DNA of 64,000 nt from Lachnospiraceae bacterium (GCA_029008875.1 JAQXJP010000035.1:1-64000), one strand, 5' to 3'; positions 18,328 through 28,195 are shown, counted from the first letter of the stretch. Translations and numbers: made by a program. The notes: a model not told the origin generated them from the letters alone.

Positions 18328-19993
18328 AATAGACATAGTTCTTCCTGATGGAAATATTGAAAATGCAAATGTAGAAGAAAATACAAAAATCGAGGAACTT
18401 GCAAAAAAATATAATCCATTTTTTAAAAATCCGGTTATATTGTCTATATATAATGGAAAATTAAGAGAACTTTGTAAAAAGATCGACCGTGACGGTAAGA
18501 TCGAATTTCTGACTATAGCAGACAGGGATGGAAGAAGAACATACAGGAGAAGTGTAATACTTCTTCTGCAGAGAGCAGTTCAGAAATTATATGGAGATGA
18601 AGTAGAACTTAAAGTGCTGCATTCTCTGGGAGAGGGATACTATTGTGAGATAATAAACCTAAACAAAAGTGTACTTAAGCTTCATGAAGATGATATTTCA
18701 TCCATAAAAAAGACCATGGATCAGCTTGTGCAGCAGAATATCCCTATCACAAAGAGCAGCGAGAAAACACAGACCGCAGAGGAAATGTTTGCAGGTCTTG
18801 GAATGAAGGATAAAGAAAGACTGCTGCATTACAGGCGCAGCTCACGCGTCAATATATATGAATTAGATGGTATAAAAGACTATTTCTACGGCTATATGGC
18901 ACCATCTACCGGAGTCCTGAGATATTATGACGTTGTTTCATATGAGGATGGATTTGTTATTGTTTTTCCTTCAAAGGGTTCAAACAAAGTTGAGCCTCTT
19001 AATACTTCAAACAAATTATTTCATACGCTTGATGAGTCACGGGACTGGAGCCGCATGCTTGGAATAGGCACAGTAGGGGCATTAAACGATGCTATCTCAG
19101 CTGGAAAAGGACAGCAGATAATGCTTTTGCAGGAAGCCTTAATGGAAGAGAAGATAGGAAGGCTTGCAGCTGTTATTGCAGGAGACAATAAAAAGAAATT
19201 TGTGATGATAGCAGGACCGTCATCATCGGGAAAGACTTCGTTTGCAAACAGGCTGTCAATACAGCTTACAGCAAAGGGATTGAAGCCACATCCGGTAAGT
19301 CTGGACGATTACTATGCCGACAGGGAATTTTGTCCGAGAAATCCGGACGGAAGCTTTGATTTTGAATGTCTCGAAGCGTTGGATGTCGATCAGTTTAATA
19401 AAGACATGATGGATCTTTTAAACGGAATGGAAGTTAAGATGCCATCGTTTAATTTTAAGACGGGTAAACGTGAATACAGAGGTGATACCCTTAAGCTGGG
19501 AGATGGTGATATCCTTGTCATAGAGGGGATACACGGATTGAATGATAAGCTGTCATACATGCTTCCCTCAGAGTGTAAATTCAAGATCTATATTTCTGCG
19601 CTCACACAGCTTAATATTGATGAGCATAATCCGCTTCCGACTACAGATTCCCGCCTGATAAGAAGAATAGTAAGGGATGCACGTACAAGAGGAACAAATG
19701 CTAAGGAAACTATAGCTATGTGGCCATCAGTAAGAAATGGTGAGGAAAAAAATATTTTCCCTTATCAGGATAGTGCTGATGTGATGTTTAATTCTGCGCT
19801 CATATATGAGCTCCCTGTTTTAAAAGTGTATGCTGAACCGCTTCTTTTTGGAATCGGAAAGGACTGCCCGGAATACCTCGAGGCAAAAAGACTTCTTAAG
19901 TTTTTAGATTATTTTCTGCCACTTCCGGCGGAGGGAATACCGAACAATTCACTTGTGAGGGAGTTTGTCGGTGGCAGCTGCTTTAACGTTTGA
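18314..19993 (+). CDS. TGS-domain nucleoside (uridine-type) kinase (left copy)
   Basis: 559 residues from the ATG at 18314, which aligns with the start of the right copy (MQEYKIDIVLPDG versus MQEYELIVNLPND). An N-terminal TGS domain (~1-65) and a threonyl-tRNA-synthetase-like second domain (~70-200; LLQRAVQKLYG, GEGYYCEI) precede a P-loop kinase domain (~270-559) with Walker A GPSSSGKTSFANRL, substrate lid PVSLDDYYADRE and VIEGIHGLND. This fusion is common in Clostridia and annotated as nucleoside or uridine kinase. The true substrate is not settled by sequence. It ends SLVREFVGGSCFNV like its mirror copy. Confidence 0.85.
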   Translation: MQEYKIDIVLPDGNIENANVEENTKIEELAKKYNPFFKNPVILSIYNGKLRELCKKIDRDGKIEFLTIADRDGRRTYRRSVILLLQRAVQKLYGDEVELKVLHSLGEGYYCEIINLNKSVLKLHEDDISSIKKTMDQLVQQNIPITKSSEKTQTAEEMFAGLGMKDKERLLHYRRSSRVNIYELDGIKDYFYGYMAPSTGVLRYYDVVSYEDGFVIVFPSKGSNKVEPLNTSNKLFHTLDESRDWSRMLGIGTVGALNDAISAGKGQQIMLLQEALMEEKIGRLAAVIAGDNKKKFVMIAGPSSSGKTSFANRLSIQLTAKGLKPHPVSLDDYYADREFCPRNPDGSFDFECLEALDVDQFNKDMMDLLNGMEVKMPSFNFKTGKREYRGDTLKLGDGDILVIEGIHGLNDKLSYMLPSECKFKIYISALTQLNIDEHNPLPTTDSRLIRRIVRDARTRGTNAKETIAMWPSVRNGEEKNIFPYQDSADVMFNSALIYELPVLKVYAEPLLFGIGKDCPEYLEAKRLLKFLDYFLPLPAEGIPNNSLVREFVGGSCFNV

Positions 19994-20010
19994 TAATTAA
20001 TGATAAAAAT

Positions 20011-20089
20011 AAAAAATGCCGGCTGATCTTGATATGTACCGATTTTACCGGATAACGGTAAAAGGACATATCAAATCAGCCGGCATTTT
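20011..20089. terminator. Long bidirectional hairpin between convergent genes
   Basis: Arms AATGCCGGCTGATCTTGATATGT and ACATATCAAATCAGCCGGCATT flank an inner hairpin (TTTTACCG / CGGTAAAA). A-rich and T-rich edges fit termination from both sides. It overlaps the 3' end of the hydrolase gene. Confidence 0.8.
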
Positions 20090-20834
20090 CAGATTCTATA
20101 AAATCAATAGTTGCCTGAATCTGCTCATCCATTGTTATATCCGGATCTCCGTCACCTTTCTGGAGCCCATAGTTTCCAAAATATGAATGGCAGCCGCCAT
20201 CTATAACAAATTCATGCAGATCTTTTGGCAGATTTTTTTTGTATTTGTTGTAATTTTTTATGTTTAAAACTTTATCATTTGAGCCATAAACACTGTATAC
20301 AGACAGCCCGCTGTCTGACAGATCGGATGTTGAGTAGGCAGCGAAAAGAAAAAGACCATCTATTTTATCGGTGTTTTTTGCAGCGTATGATGCAGCCATG
20401 GCGCCGCCGGATGAATGACCACCGACATACCATTGTTTTACAGTTTTATATTTTTCTTTTAATGGATCGATATATTTATCGGCAGCATTTTTATCAAGTA
20501 TTGCCAGGTTATATGGCATATGGATCACCATACAGACGTATCCGTTTCTGGCAAATTCGTGTAAAAGAGGGGCGTAAGCGGTGTATTCAACTTTTGTGCC
20601 CGGATAAAAAATAAGTCCTTTTGTGGGATTTTCGGGAGAAAAAGTAATCGTCTTTTCATGCCGCTTTGATACCTTATCGACTGTTACGATATCGTCAGAT
20701 AAAAGTGCATCGGCAGATGTGGCTCCTGCGTGATAATAGTTTTTTGCATACGCTCCGAAACCATACTCTATAAGAGCTATTATAAGAACTGAAGCGATAA
20801 GAAGTTTGTAATATTTACAGATAAATTTTTTCAT
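20076..20834 (-). CDS. Membrane-anchored alpha/beta hydrolase (left copy)
   Basis: A 252-residue protein with an N-terminal membrane anchor (~5-25) and an exported alpha/beta hydrolase domain. Nucleophile elbow GGHSSGGAMAASYA, acid region SVYGSNDKVLN and catalytic His in VIDGGCHSYFGNYG. GLIFYPGTKVEYTAYAPLLHE marks the oxyanion strand. Substrate unknown; an ester or carboxylic hydrolase outside the cell is likely. Its 5' end faces the 3' end of rnpB in the same direction. A clear homologue lies at 45189-45959. Confidence 0.85.
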   Translation of the reverse strand: MKKFICKYYKLLIASVLIIALIEYGFGAYAKNYYHAGATSADALLSDDIVTVDKVSKRHEKTITFSPENPTKGLIFYPGTKVEYTAYAPLLHEFARNGYVCMVIHMPYNLAILDKNAADKYIDPLKEKYKTVKQWYVGGHSSGGAMAASYAAKNTDKIDGLFLFAAYSTSDLSDSGLSVYSVYGSNDKVLNIKNYNKYKKNLPKDLHEFVIDGGCHSYFGNYGLQKGDGDPDITMDEQIQATIDFIESENAG

Positions 20835-20852
20835 ATGTGATTCCTTTAATGT

Positions 20853-21197
20853 TATAAGCAGGACGATAAGCCGGGTTATGTCGTTGAGTGATCATCTATC
20901 TAGAACGCCTGTTGCCAGACGCTTCAAGCGACCTACCTAAAGCTGGCGGGCCACGTCAATGCTTTGTTTCGGTCTTGCTTCGGATGGGGTTTACATGTGC
21001 CCTTTCTGTTACCAGAAAGGCGGTAGTCTCTTACACTGCCATTCCACCCTTACCACAAAAGTGGCGGTATATTTCTGTTGCACTATCCTTAGAGTTTCCT
21101 CCACCGGCCGTTAACCGGCATCCTGCCCTATGAAGCCCGGACTTTCCTCACCTGCGGTCTTTCGACACTTGCAGCCGCGAGCGCCTGTTCTGCACAT
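20853..21197 (-). ncRNA. rnpB: RNase P RNA, bacterial class A
   Basis: On the minus strand the conserved class A blocks appear in order: GAGGAAAGTCCGGGCT, ACAGAAA, GGTAAGGGTGGAA, AGAGACTACCGC, GTAAACCCC, TAGATAGATGA and near the 3' end CATAACCCGGCTTATCG. This catalytic RNA cleaves the 5' leader of tRNA precursors. It has its own promoter (21204-21232). The two ends pair poorly: the only good terminal match I find is GCAG (21190-21193) with CTGC (20858-20861), where class A RNAs normally have a long P1 helix. It lies exactly at the centre of the mirrored housekeeping blocks. Ends are approximate. Confidence 0.93.
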
Positions 21198-21203
21198 TTA
21201 CCT

Positions 21204-21232
21204 AATATAGCAACTGACACGGAAAAAAGCAA
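21204..21232 (-). promoter_or_regulatory. Promoter of rnpB
   Basis: -35 TTGCTT (21227-21232), 17-base spacer, -10 TATATT (21204-21209) on the minus strand, just after the right-hand kinase gene. Confidence 0.8.
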
Positions 21233-21252
21233 GCGATTTCTACCTTCCTCCG

Positions 21253-22983
21253 CTACACGTTAAAACAGCTTCCACCCACAAACTCGCGCACCAGAGAATT
21301 CTTGTGAATTCCCTCCGTCGGCATGGGCAGAAAATAATCCAAAAACTTTAACAAACGTTTTGCTTCCAGGTACTCCGGGCAATCTCTTGGGATTGCAAAA
21401 AGCAAGGGCTCCGCATACACCTTGATAACTGCAAGTTCATATACCAGCGCGGAATTGAACATGATGTCGGCGCTGTCCTGGAATGGGAAAATATTCTGTT
21501 CCTCGCCCCGGCGAACCGACGGCCACATGGCAATTGTCTCCCTGGCGTTGGTTCCTCTGGTTCTGGCATCCCGCACAATTCTGCGAAGCAATCTTCCGTC
21601 CGTTGTAGGAAGCGGATTGTGTTCATCAATGTTGAGCTGTGTCAGCGCGGAAATATAAATCTTGAACTTGGACTCCGCCGGAAGCATGTAGGACAATTTG
21701 TCATTGAGCCCGTGAATTCCCTCGATAACCAGAATATCATCCTTGCCCAACTGCAAAACCCTTCCCCGATACTCCCGCTTTCCGGTCTTGAAGTTGAAGG
21801 AGGGCATATCCACCGCCTCGCCTGCCAAAAGCCTTGCCATATCCTGATTAAACTGTTCCACATCCAGGGCTTCCAGACATTCGAAGTCAAAGCTGCCGTC
21901 CGGATTCCTCGGACAGGTCTCCCGGTCCCCGTAATAGTCATCCAAACTCACCGGATGGGGGTTCAATCCCTTCGCCATCAGCTGGATGGACAGACGGTTG
22001 GCAAAGGACGTCTTGCCGGAGGAGGACGGCCCCGCAATCATGACAAACTTTTTCTGGCGATCCGCAGCAATCTGCGTCGCCAAATCGCCGATGCGATCCT
22101 CCATCAAAGCCTCCTGCAGAAGCATCAGCTCCTGCCCCCTTCCCTGGGCAATTGCCTCATTCAGGGCGCCGATGGTTCCAACCCCAAGCATCTTGCTCCA
22201 TTCCCGGGATTCCTTGAGGGTGTGGAACAATTTGTTGGAAGTCTTAAGCGGCTCTACCTTCTTGGAATCGGTACTTGGAAAAAGGATTACGAACCCTTCC
22301 TCATACTGCTCCAGGTCAAAAACCCCGAGCATTCCGGTATTCGGGGCCATATATCCGTAAAAATAATCCTCCACTCCGTCCAGTTTGTAGAGATTCACAT
22401 GGGAGCTTCTGCGGTAATGAAACAGCTTGGCCTTATCCTGCATCCCTTTTTTTGCGAACATCTCCTCCGCATCCAGCGTCTTCATGCTGTGCTTTACAAT
22501 CGGGAGATTCTGTTCGCACAATTCTTCCATACAAGTGCGAATCCGCTCAATTTCTCCGGCATCAATCCTCATCTTGGCAATTGCGGAATCCTCTCGGGAC
22601 TCCCCCTCCGCTTCCCCGGCGTTTTCCCGGGCCTTTAGCATGTGGATCTCGCAATAGTATCCCTCGCCGAGAGAATAGAGCACCCTGAGGTAAGCCTCGC
22701 TTCCATACACCTTCTGCACCGCCTTCTGGAGCAATAGTGTCACACTTCTGCGATACGTCTTCTTGCCGTCCCGATCCAACACCGTCACAAAGGAGAGTTC
22801 CCCGGACTTCTCCACGGGTTTCGACAGTTCCTTCAACTTTCCGTTGACCATGGCCAGAATAATACCGTCCGAATACCTTTCCTGATATCGGTTGGCCAAA
22901 GTTTCCAGCGTGGTCCCCTCGGATACGGTAATCTTCTCCGACACATCATTCGGTAAATTTACAATAAGTTCATATTCTTGCAT
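21253..22983 (-). CDS. TGS-domain nucleoside (uridine-type) kinase (right copy)
   Basis: 576 residues from the ATG at 22983, which has a GGGGGG box 8 bases before it; an ATG 15 bases upstream is less likely. Same order as the left copy: TGS (~1-65), synthetase-like domain (~70-210, with an insertion ARENAGEAEGESREDS absent from the left copy) and P-loop kinase with GPSSSGKTSFANRL, DDYYGDRETCPRNP and VIEGIHGLND. GC-rich codons throughout. Ends in the same SLVREFVGGSCFNV. Confidence 0.86.
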   Translation of the reverse strand: MQEYELIVNLPNDVSEKITVSEGTTLETLANRYQERYSDGIILAMVNGKLKELSKPVEKSGELSFVTVLDRDGKKTYRRSVTLLLQKAVQKVYGSEAYLRVLYSLGEGYYCEIHMLKARENAGEAEGESREDSAIAKMRIDAGEIERIRTCMEELCEQNLPIVKHSMKTLDAEEMFAKKGMQDKAKLFHYRRSSHVNLYKLDGVEDYFYGYMAPNTGMLGVFDLEQYEEGFVILFPSTDSKKVEPLKTSNKLFHTLKESREWSKMLGVGTIGALNEAIAQGRGQELMLLQEALMEDRIGDLATQIAADRQKKFVMIAGPSSSGKTSFANRLSIQLMAKGLNPHPVSLDDYYGDRETCPRNPDGSFDFECLEALDVEQFNQDMARLLAGEAVDMPSFNFKTGKREYRGRVLQLGKDDILVIEGIHGLNDKLSYMLPAESKFKIYISALTQLNIDEHNPLPTTDGRLLRRIVRDARTRGTNARETIAMWPSVRRGEEQNIFPFQDSADIMFNSALVYELAVIKVYAEPLLFAIPRDCPEYLEAKRLLKFLDYFLPMPTEGIHKNSLVREFVGGSCFNV

Positions 22984-23022
22984 TATTTTTCCCCCCATTT
23001 TCCTGATTATTATTCCTTCACC

Positions 23023-23739
23023 CTACACAAAGCGCATCTGCGCCAAACGATTGCATTCTATTTTATGCTCCAGCTGCCCAATTCTTACCTCAAGCTTTTC
23101 GGAGGCCGGCTGTCCCTTGAGATTCGCCAGTATCTCCCCAAAATGCCGCTCCTCCTTCTGCAAAAATGCAAAGAGCACCGGATTCCTCTCCCTGAGAAGA
23201 ATCGGTCCGTACAATGCCTCAATCTCGGACAATTCTTCGGCGGGCTCCGGAATCACCCGCATCATGGGATAATACTTCCCGTCGTCCAGCACCATATCCT
23301 CCTGCCGGATGCGGTATCCTTTCTCCGCCAGATACCTTCGCACCTCCGCCAGCTCCGACTGGGGTTGCAGAATCAATTCCTTTGCGCTCCTGCAAACCGC
23401 TTCCCCGTCGCTTAGGATATGCATCACCAGCTCGCCGCCCATTCCGGCTACCACGATGGAATCCGCCTCCCCGGGCGTCAGCGCTGCCACTCCATCCGAC
23501 AATCTGGTCTCAATCCAATCCTCCAGCCCGTATTCTGCGATATGCTTTTTCGCCCGGTCCAAGGGCCCGACCCGCAGATCCATGGCAATCGCTTTCTTTA
23601 CTTTTTTCCGCTGCACCATCGCAATGGGGATGTACCCGTGGTCCGTGCCCACGTCCGCCAAAACTCCGCTTGCGGAAATCAGCCCGGCCACCGCCTCCAT
23701 CCTCACCGACAGTGCGATTAATTTCTCTCTGCCACTCAT
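23023..23739 (-). CDS. trmK: tRNA (adenine(22)-N1)-methyltransferase, TrmK family (right copy)
   Basis: 238 residues from MSGREKLIALSVRMEAV. SAM site VLADVGTDHGYIPIAMV, then VVAGMGGELVMHIL and LQPQSELAEVR, matching the left copy. The frame is open further upstream to 23880, but that part runs through a terminator and does not match the left protein, so the start is put at 23739, although no strong ribosome site is visible there. It is separated from rpoD by a terminator, unlike the left copy. Confidence 0.88.
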   Translation of the reverse strand: MSGREKLIALSVRMEAVAGLISASGVLADVGTDHGYIPIAMVQRKKVKKAIAMDLRVGPLDRAKKHIAEYGLEDWIETRLSDGVAALTPGEADSIVVAGMGGELVMHILSDGEAVCRSAKELILQPQSELAEVRRYLAEKGYRIRQEDMVLDDGKYYPMMRVIPEPAEELSEIEALYGPILLRERNPVLFAFLQKEERHFGEILANLKGQPASEKLEVRIGQLEHKIECNRLAQMRFV

Positions 23740-23773
23740 ATTCCATATTATAACTTTTCTTGCCGATTTAAGC

Positions 23774-23825
23774 AAGAAAACAGCCCCATCAACACACTTC
23801 AACAAGGGATGTGTGCCGATGGGGC
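23774..23825 (-). terminator. Intrinsic terminator between rpoD and trmK (right copy)
   Basis: On the minus strand stem GCCCCATC...GATGGGGC with an inner ACAC/GTGT pairing and a TGTTTT tail. No counterpart exists in the left copy where rpoD and trmK are 1 base apart. Confidence 0.7.
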
Positions 23826-23884
23826 ATGTAGAAAAATCATCGTATAGCACGAAACACAAAATTCCATGCAACCACTTCATGCAA

Positions 23885-25150
23885 CTACTCCAGGTAATCC
23901 TTCAGCTTACGGCTGCGGCTCGGATGGCGAAGCTTGCGAAGAGCCTTTGCCTCGATCTGGCGGATACGCTCACGGGTTACGTTGAATTCCTTGCCCACTT
24001 CCTCCAGGGTGCGGGCACGTCCATCCTCAAGGCCGAAACGAAGGGTAAGAACCTTTTGCTCACGCTCTGTCAAGGTGCCGAGGACCTCCTCCAGCTGCTC
24101 CTTCAGCAGGGTAAATGCCGCTGCGTCTGCCGGAACCGGGACATTCTCATCGCGAATGAAATCACCCAGATGGGAATCCTCCTCCTCACCGATTGGAGTC
24201 TCCAGAGACACCGGCTCCTGAGAGATTTTGAGAATCTCACGGACACGCTCCACCGGCATACTCATCTCCTCTGCGATTTCTTCCGGGCTGGGCTCACGTC
24301 CCAGCTCCTGGAGAAGCTGTCTGGACACACGGATCAACTTGTTGATGGTCTCAACCATATGAACCGGAATACGGATGGTTCTCGCCTGATCCGCAATGGC
24401 TCTGGTGATTGCCTGGCGAATCCACCATGTAGCGTAGGTGGAGAACTTGTATCCCTTGCGGTAATCAAATTTTTCCACCGCCTTGATCAGACCAAGATTT
24501 CCCTCCTGAATCAGGTCGAGGAACAGCATGCCACGTCCCACGTAGCGCTTTGCAATGCTGACAACCAGACGAAGATTGGCCTCCGCCAGCCGCTTTTTCG
24601 CATCGCTTCCTGCGTCAACTTCCTTCTGGAACTCCTTGATGTCAGCGCGAATCTCCTCCTGCTCTTCCTCGCTTGCGGTTTCGAGACGCTTCTTCAGGAT
24701 ATTGATCTTCTCGGAAGCCACGTTTCCGGCCTCCATCTTCTTAGCCAGCTCGATCTCCTCCTCCGCGGTCAGAAGGGGAACCTTACCAATCTCCTTGAGG
24801 TACATGCGCACCGGATCCTCCACGCTGACGCCGTCCGGAACGGAGAGGTCGATATCAACCTCCTCCACTTCCTCCGCATCCTCATCCGCCAGCTCGATTT
24901 CGATCTCATCATCGTCATCCATGCTGATCTTGAGCACATCGATGCCGTTTTGTTCCAGGGTATCAAACACCTGCTCCATCTTCTCGGCATCCAGAGGCAT
25001 ATCCTTGAAAAAGTCATTGATTTCGGCATCTTCCAAAATATTTTTCTTTTTCTTGCCCATTTCCAGGAGTTCTTTCATTTTCTCCTGAAATTTCACTTCC
25101 AACTCGTCGGTACTTACTGCTTCTAAATTCTCTTCTTTCTTTTTTGCCAT
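23885..25150 (-). CDS. rpoD: RNA polymerase primary sigma factor, sigma-A (right copy)
   Basis: 421 residues with the same region layout as the left copy: acidic [14 protein letters not shown] in region 1, [54 protein letters not shown] and the C-terminal [18 protein letters not shown] helix-turn-helix. Regions 2-4 differ from the left copy by a handful of conservative changes, yet synonymous codons differ widely. Both would read the same promoters. GAGGATG lies before the ATG. Confidence 0.97.
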   Translation of the reverse strand: MAKKKEENLEAVSTDELEVKFQEKMKELLEMGKKKKNILEDAEINDFFKDMPLDAEKMEQVFDTLEQNGIDVLKISMDDDDEIEIELADEDAEEVEEVDIDLSVPDGVSVEDPVRMYLKEIGKVPLLTAEEEIELAKKMEAGNVASEKINILKKRLETASEEEQEEIRADIKEFQKEVDAGSDAKKRLAEANLRLVVSIAKRYVGRGMLFLDLIQEGNLGLIKAVEKFDYRKGYKFSTYATWWIRQAITRAIADQARTIRIPVHMVETINKLIRVSRQLLQELGREPSPEEIAEEMSMPVERVREILKISQEPVSLETPIGEEEDSHLGDFIRDENVPVPADAAAFTLLKEQLEEVLGTLTEREQKVLTLRFGLEDGRARTLEEVGKEFNVTRERIRQIEAKALRKLRHPSRSRKLKDYLE

Positions 25151-25184
25151 TTTTATACATCCTCGTTATTTTTGTATTTTGTCC

Positions 25185-26969
25185 CTATTCTATGGAAATA
25201 TGCAAATGTTCCAACTGATCCAGGGCCTTCTTGTCCTGTACTACCTGCATGAGGCCCGCCATATCCTCCGGCGCCAAATTCTTGGAGCGCTCATCGATGC
25301 TGTTTCGTTTCACACGGATGATGGTCTCCTTGATGGCCTTTGCCAAATCGTTTTTCGACTCGACCTCATGTATCGTCGCGTTGAACAACCCCGCGACTTC
25401 ATTTTGCTCTTCCTCATCCTCGAACAGATTGATAATCATCGCCGGATTTACGCTTCCCGTCTCCTCAAACTGTGAAAACACAATCTCTGCCGCCCTGCGG
25501 TACAACGGTTCCGTAAAATCCATCGGTGTAATCCATTCCTTGACTTTTCCGTAGAGGGAAGTGTTCTCAATCAGCCAGGTCAACAGCAGCTTCTGGGATT
25601 GCTTCATGCCGTCCTCTTTCTTTCTGTTCTCATGAACCCCGCTTTTTAGCGGCTCTTGACGTTGTACCACGCCGCCGTTTTTCATAGCCAGATTGTTTAC
25701 CAGCTTCCTCAGGTTGTCAAAATCGATGTGGAATTTTTGTGCCACCGCTTCCATGTAATTGTTCCGCTCCAATTCCTCGGAAAATTCCAGTAGGCGGTTG
25801 GCGATTTCATTATAAAATGCAGTCTTGGATTCCGGATCGTCCATATCATAGCTTTCCTGCAGAATCCGAATCTGAAACAGAAAACTGTTCTCCGCCTCAT
25901 CGATTCGTTTCTGATACTCCTCGGCACCCAGTGCCTTGATGAATTCATCCGGGTCCTTATAGGGCCGCATATTAATGACTTTTGTTACAATACCCACTTC
26001 CTTGAGTATTGGGATAGCCCGAAGGGCAGCTTTCACACCGGCCCCATCGCTATCGTAGGTCAAATAGACCTCCTTGGTATATCTCTTGAGCAAATTGGCG
26101 TGTCCGCTGGTAAGCGCGGTTCCAAGAGATGCCACCGCGTTGTCAAACCCTGCCTGGTGCAGTGCGATGACATCCATATAGCCTTCGCACAGCAGCAATT
26201 GGTTTCTTCTGGTGGTCCTTGCCAGGTGCAATCCGTACAGATTGCGGCTCTTGTCAAAAATCTTGGTCTCCGGCGAATTCAAATACTTTGGCTCACCCTC
26301 GCCCATCACTCTACCGCCAAAACCAATGACACGGTTGTGCACATCCATGATTGGAAACATGGCACGATTCCAGAACTTGTCGTGTCCGCCGCGCACCTCA
26401 TCGATGGTGACCAGCCCGGAATCCTTCAGGATATCGTCATCGTATCCCTTTTTCCGGAGATACCGGTACAGATCATCGCTATACTGGTCCGAATACCCAA
26501 GGCCAAACTTCTGCATGGTCTCGTCGGACAATTCTCTCGTCTTAAAATAGTCATATGCCCTTTTACCCCTCGGGCTTCGCAACAGGGAATAAAAATACTT
26601 GGCGGCTTCCTTGTTAATCTCAAGCAGCCTGGTTCTCCGGTCTGCTTCCTTTTTCTGGGCCGAAGTCATCTCCTGCTGGGGGAGTTCCACCCCCGCACGG
26701 TTCGCCAGCGTCTGCATGGCCTCGCTGAAGGTAAAGTTTTCGTATTTCATCAAAAAGGTGAAAACATTGCCCCCCGCGCCGCATCCGAAGCAGTAAAACA
26801 TCTGCTTGTTCGGCGATACCGAGAAAGATCCTGTTTTCTCATTGTGAAACGGGCACAATCCAAAATAAGTGCTGCCCTTTTTCTGAAGGCGCACATATCC
26901 GCCGATGACATCCACAATGTCATTGCGGGAGCGCACTTCCTCAATCAGCTCATCCGAATAGAACGGCAT
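25185..26969 (-). CDS. dnaG: DNA primase (right copy)
   Basis: 594 residues, zinc finger [15 protein letters not shown]...[36 protein letters not shown]-terminal helicase-binding region from ~440. Residues and length match the left copy closely, with most differences in the C-terminal third. AGAGGAGGGG precedes the ATG. 34 bases before rpoD. Confidence 0.96.
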   Translation of the reverse strand: MPFYSDELIEEVRSRNDIVDVIGGYVRLQKKGSTYFGLCPFHNEKTGSFSVSPNKQMFYCFGCGAGGNVFTFLMKYENFTFSEAMQTLANRAGVELPQQEMTSAQKKEADRRTRLLEINKEAAKYFYSLLRSPRGKRAYDYFKTRELSDETMQKFGLGYSDQYSDDLYRYLRKKGYDDDILKDSGLVTIDEVRGGHDKFWNRAMFPIMDVHNRVIGFGGRVMGEGEPKYLNSPETKIFDKSRNLYGLHLARTTRRNQLLLCEGYMDVIALHQAGFDNAVASLGTALTSGHANLLKRYTKEVYLTYDSDGAGVKAALRAIPILKEVGIVTKVINMRPYKDPDEFIKALGAEEYQKRIDEAENSFLFQIRILQESYDMDDPESKTAFYNEIANRLLEFSEELERNNYMEAVAQKFHIDFDNLRKLVNNLAMKNGGVVQRQEPLKSGVHENRKKEDGMKQSQKLLLTWLIENTSLYGKVKEWITPMDFTEPLYRRAAEIVFSQFEETGSVNPAMIINLFEDEEEQNEVAGLFNATIHEVESKNDLAKAIKETIIRVKRNSIDERSKNLAPEDMAGLMQVVQDKKALDQLEHLHISIE

Positions 26970-26995
26970 GCGCCCCTCCTCTCTAAATCTGTCGA

Positions 26996-28009
26996 TTAAA
27001 ATCCATCAACCTGCCACGCCATCGGAATGTAGAACTCCTCAAATTTTGTGATGGCGTACTGGTCCGTCATGCCGGAGATGTAATCGCACACCACGGTGCT
27101 CTTCTCCTCCCCCGCCTGCAGCATGTGAAGCATTTTATCCGGAAGCAGTTCCACATGCTCCATATAATAATGGAACATTCTCTCAATCATGGCTTCCGCC
27201 TTCACTTCCTCCGACTTTGCAATCGGGTTGGTATATAAGTTGTCAAACATGAACTTGCGCAGTTCCAAAAATGCCTGCCAGGAAGCATCTGACATGACAA
27301 TGTCATCCTTGCCCATGCTGTTGATGATAATGTCATGGATCAAGTGATCCAGGCGGCTCTTCGTGTCAAAGCCCAGTTCCTTGCGCAGTTCTAGAGGAAT
27401 GTCCTCCTCGTTCAGAAGCTGTGCCCGAATTCCGTCATCGAAATCGGCATTCACATAAGCAATCTTGTCGCAGATGCGGACAGCTCGTCCCTCCAGAGTG
27501 GCTGCCTGCAGCTCCATCTCGTGATTCAAGATTCCATCCCGGACTTCCCAGGTCAGATTCAGGCCTTCCCCGTCTTTTTCCAGCTTCTCAACAATGCGCA
27601 CACTCTGCTCGTTATGCTTGAATCGTCCATCCGTCAGTCTGGAGAGAACCCTCTCCCCTGCATGTCCAAATGGGGTATGTCCCAAATCGTGCCCGAGAGC
27701 GATTGCCTCCACCAAATCCTCGTTCAGACGAAGGGCCTTCGCGATGGTTCTGGCATTCTGGGACACCTCCAAGGTGTGGGACATTCTGGTCCGGTAGTGA
27801 TCCCCCTTGGGCGTCAGGAAAACTTGGGTCTTATTCTTCAGTCGCCGAAAAGACTTGCTATGTAAGATACGGTCACGATCTCGCTGAAAGACCGGTCTGA
27901 TATCACATTGCGGCTCGTCCACATCCCTGCCCCTGGAATTCACACTAAGGCACGCAAACGGACTCAATGTATCTCTTTCCATCTGTTCAATTTGCTCACG
28001 AATCGTCAT
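26996..28009 (-). CDS. dgt: Deoxyguanosinetriphosphate triphosphohydrolase-like protein (right copy)
   Basis: 337 residues from the ATG at 28009, chosen because GGAGGT lies 7 bases before it and the protein then begins MTIREQIEQ like the left copy (MTIRQQIEE); an ATG 33 bases upstream is less likely. HD motifs IALGHDLGHTPFGHAGE and RTRMSHTLEVSQN are intact. 26 bases before dnaG. Confidence 0.93.
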   Translation of the reverse strand: MTIREQIEQMERDTLSPFACLSVNSRGRDVDEPQCDIRPVFQRDRDRILHSKSFRRLKNKTQVFLTPKGDHYRTRMSHTLEVSQNARTIAKALRLNEDLVEAIALGHDLGHTPFGHAGERVLSRLTDGRFKHNEQSVRIVEKLEKDGEGLNLTWEVRDGILNHEMELQAATLEGRAVRICDKIAYVNADFDDGIRAQLLNEEDIPLELRKELGFDTKSRLDHLIHDIIINSMGKDDIVMSDASWQAFLELRKFMFDNLYTNPIAKSEEVKAEAMIERMFHYYMEHVELLPDKMLHMLQAGEEKSTVVCDYISGMTDQYAITKFEEFYIPMAWQVDGF

Positions 28010-28152
28010 ACGGTGTACCTCCACATTTTCATATTTCGACATGCCTTGCCCAATTCCTTTTTTTATTTTTAATTTTTTTTAAAAAGTTGATTGTATGACT
28101 AAATTCTGACAGGTGTGCCAAAATAGCACCCGAAGAGAAAACAAATGAATAT

Positions 28153-28184
28153 AAAAAAGAGAAGCCTTGATAATCAAGACTTCC
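28153..28184 (-). terminator. Intrinsic terminator after tRNA-Leu(CAG), right block
   Basis: On the minus strand AAGTCTTG / CAAGGCTT stem with CTCTTTTTT tail, shortly after the tRNA and before dgt. Confidence 0.7.
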
Positions 28185-28195
28185 CTCAATTTGAA

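Noticed and set aside
21619-22638. 339-codon plus-strand frame antisense to the nucleoside kinase
   Set aside because: Mirror frame of a conserved gene; similar long antisense frames occur over dnaG (26100-26999), the GGDEF-EAL gene (46273-48684) and the RNA methyltransferase gene (48754-49998), all explained by third-position GC.
23309-25126. 605-codon plus-strand frame antisense to rpoD and trmK
   Set aside because: It is the shadow of GC-rich, highly conserved coding sequence on the other strand; no ribosome site, no protein-like domains, while the minus-strand frames are sigma-A and TrmK.
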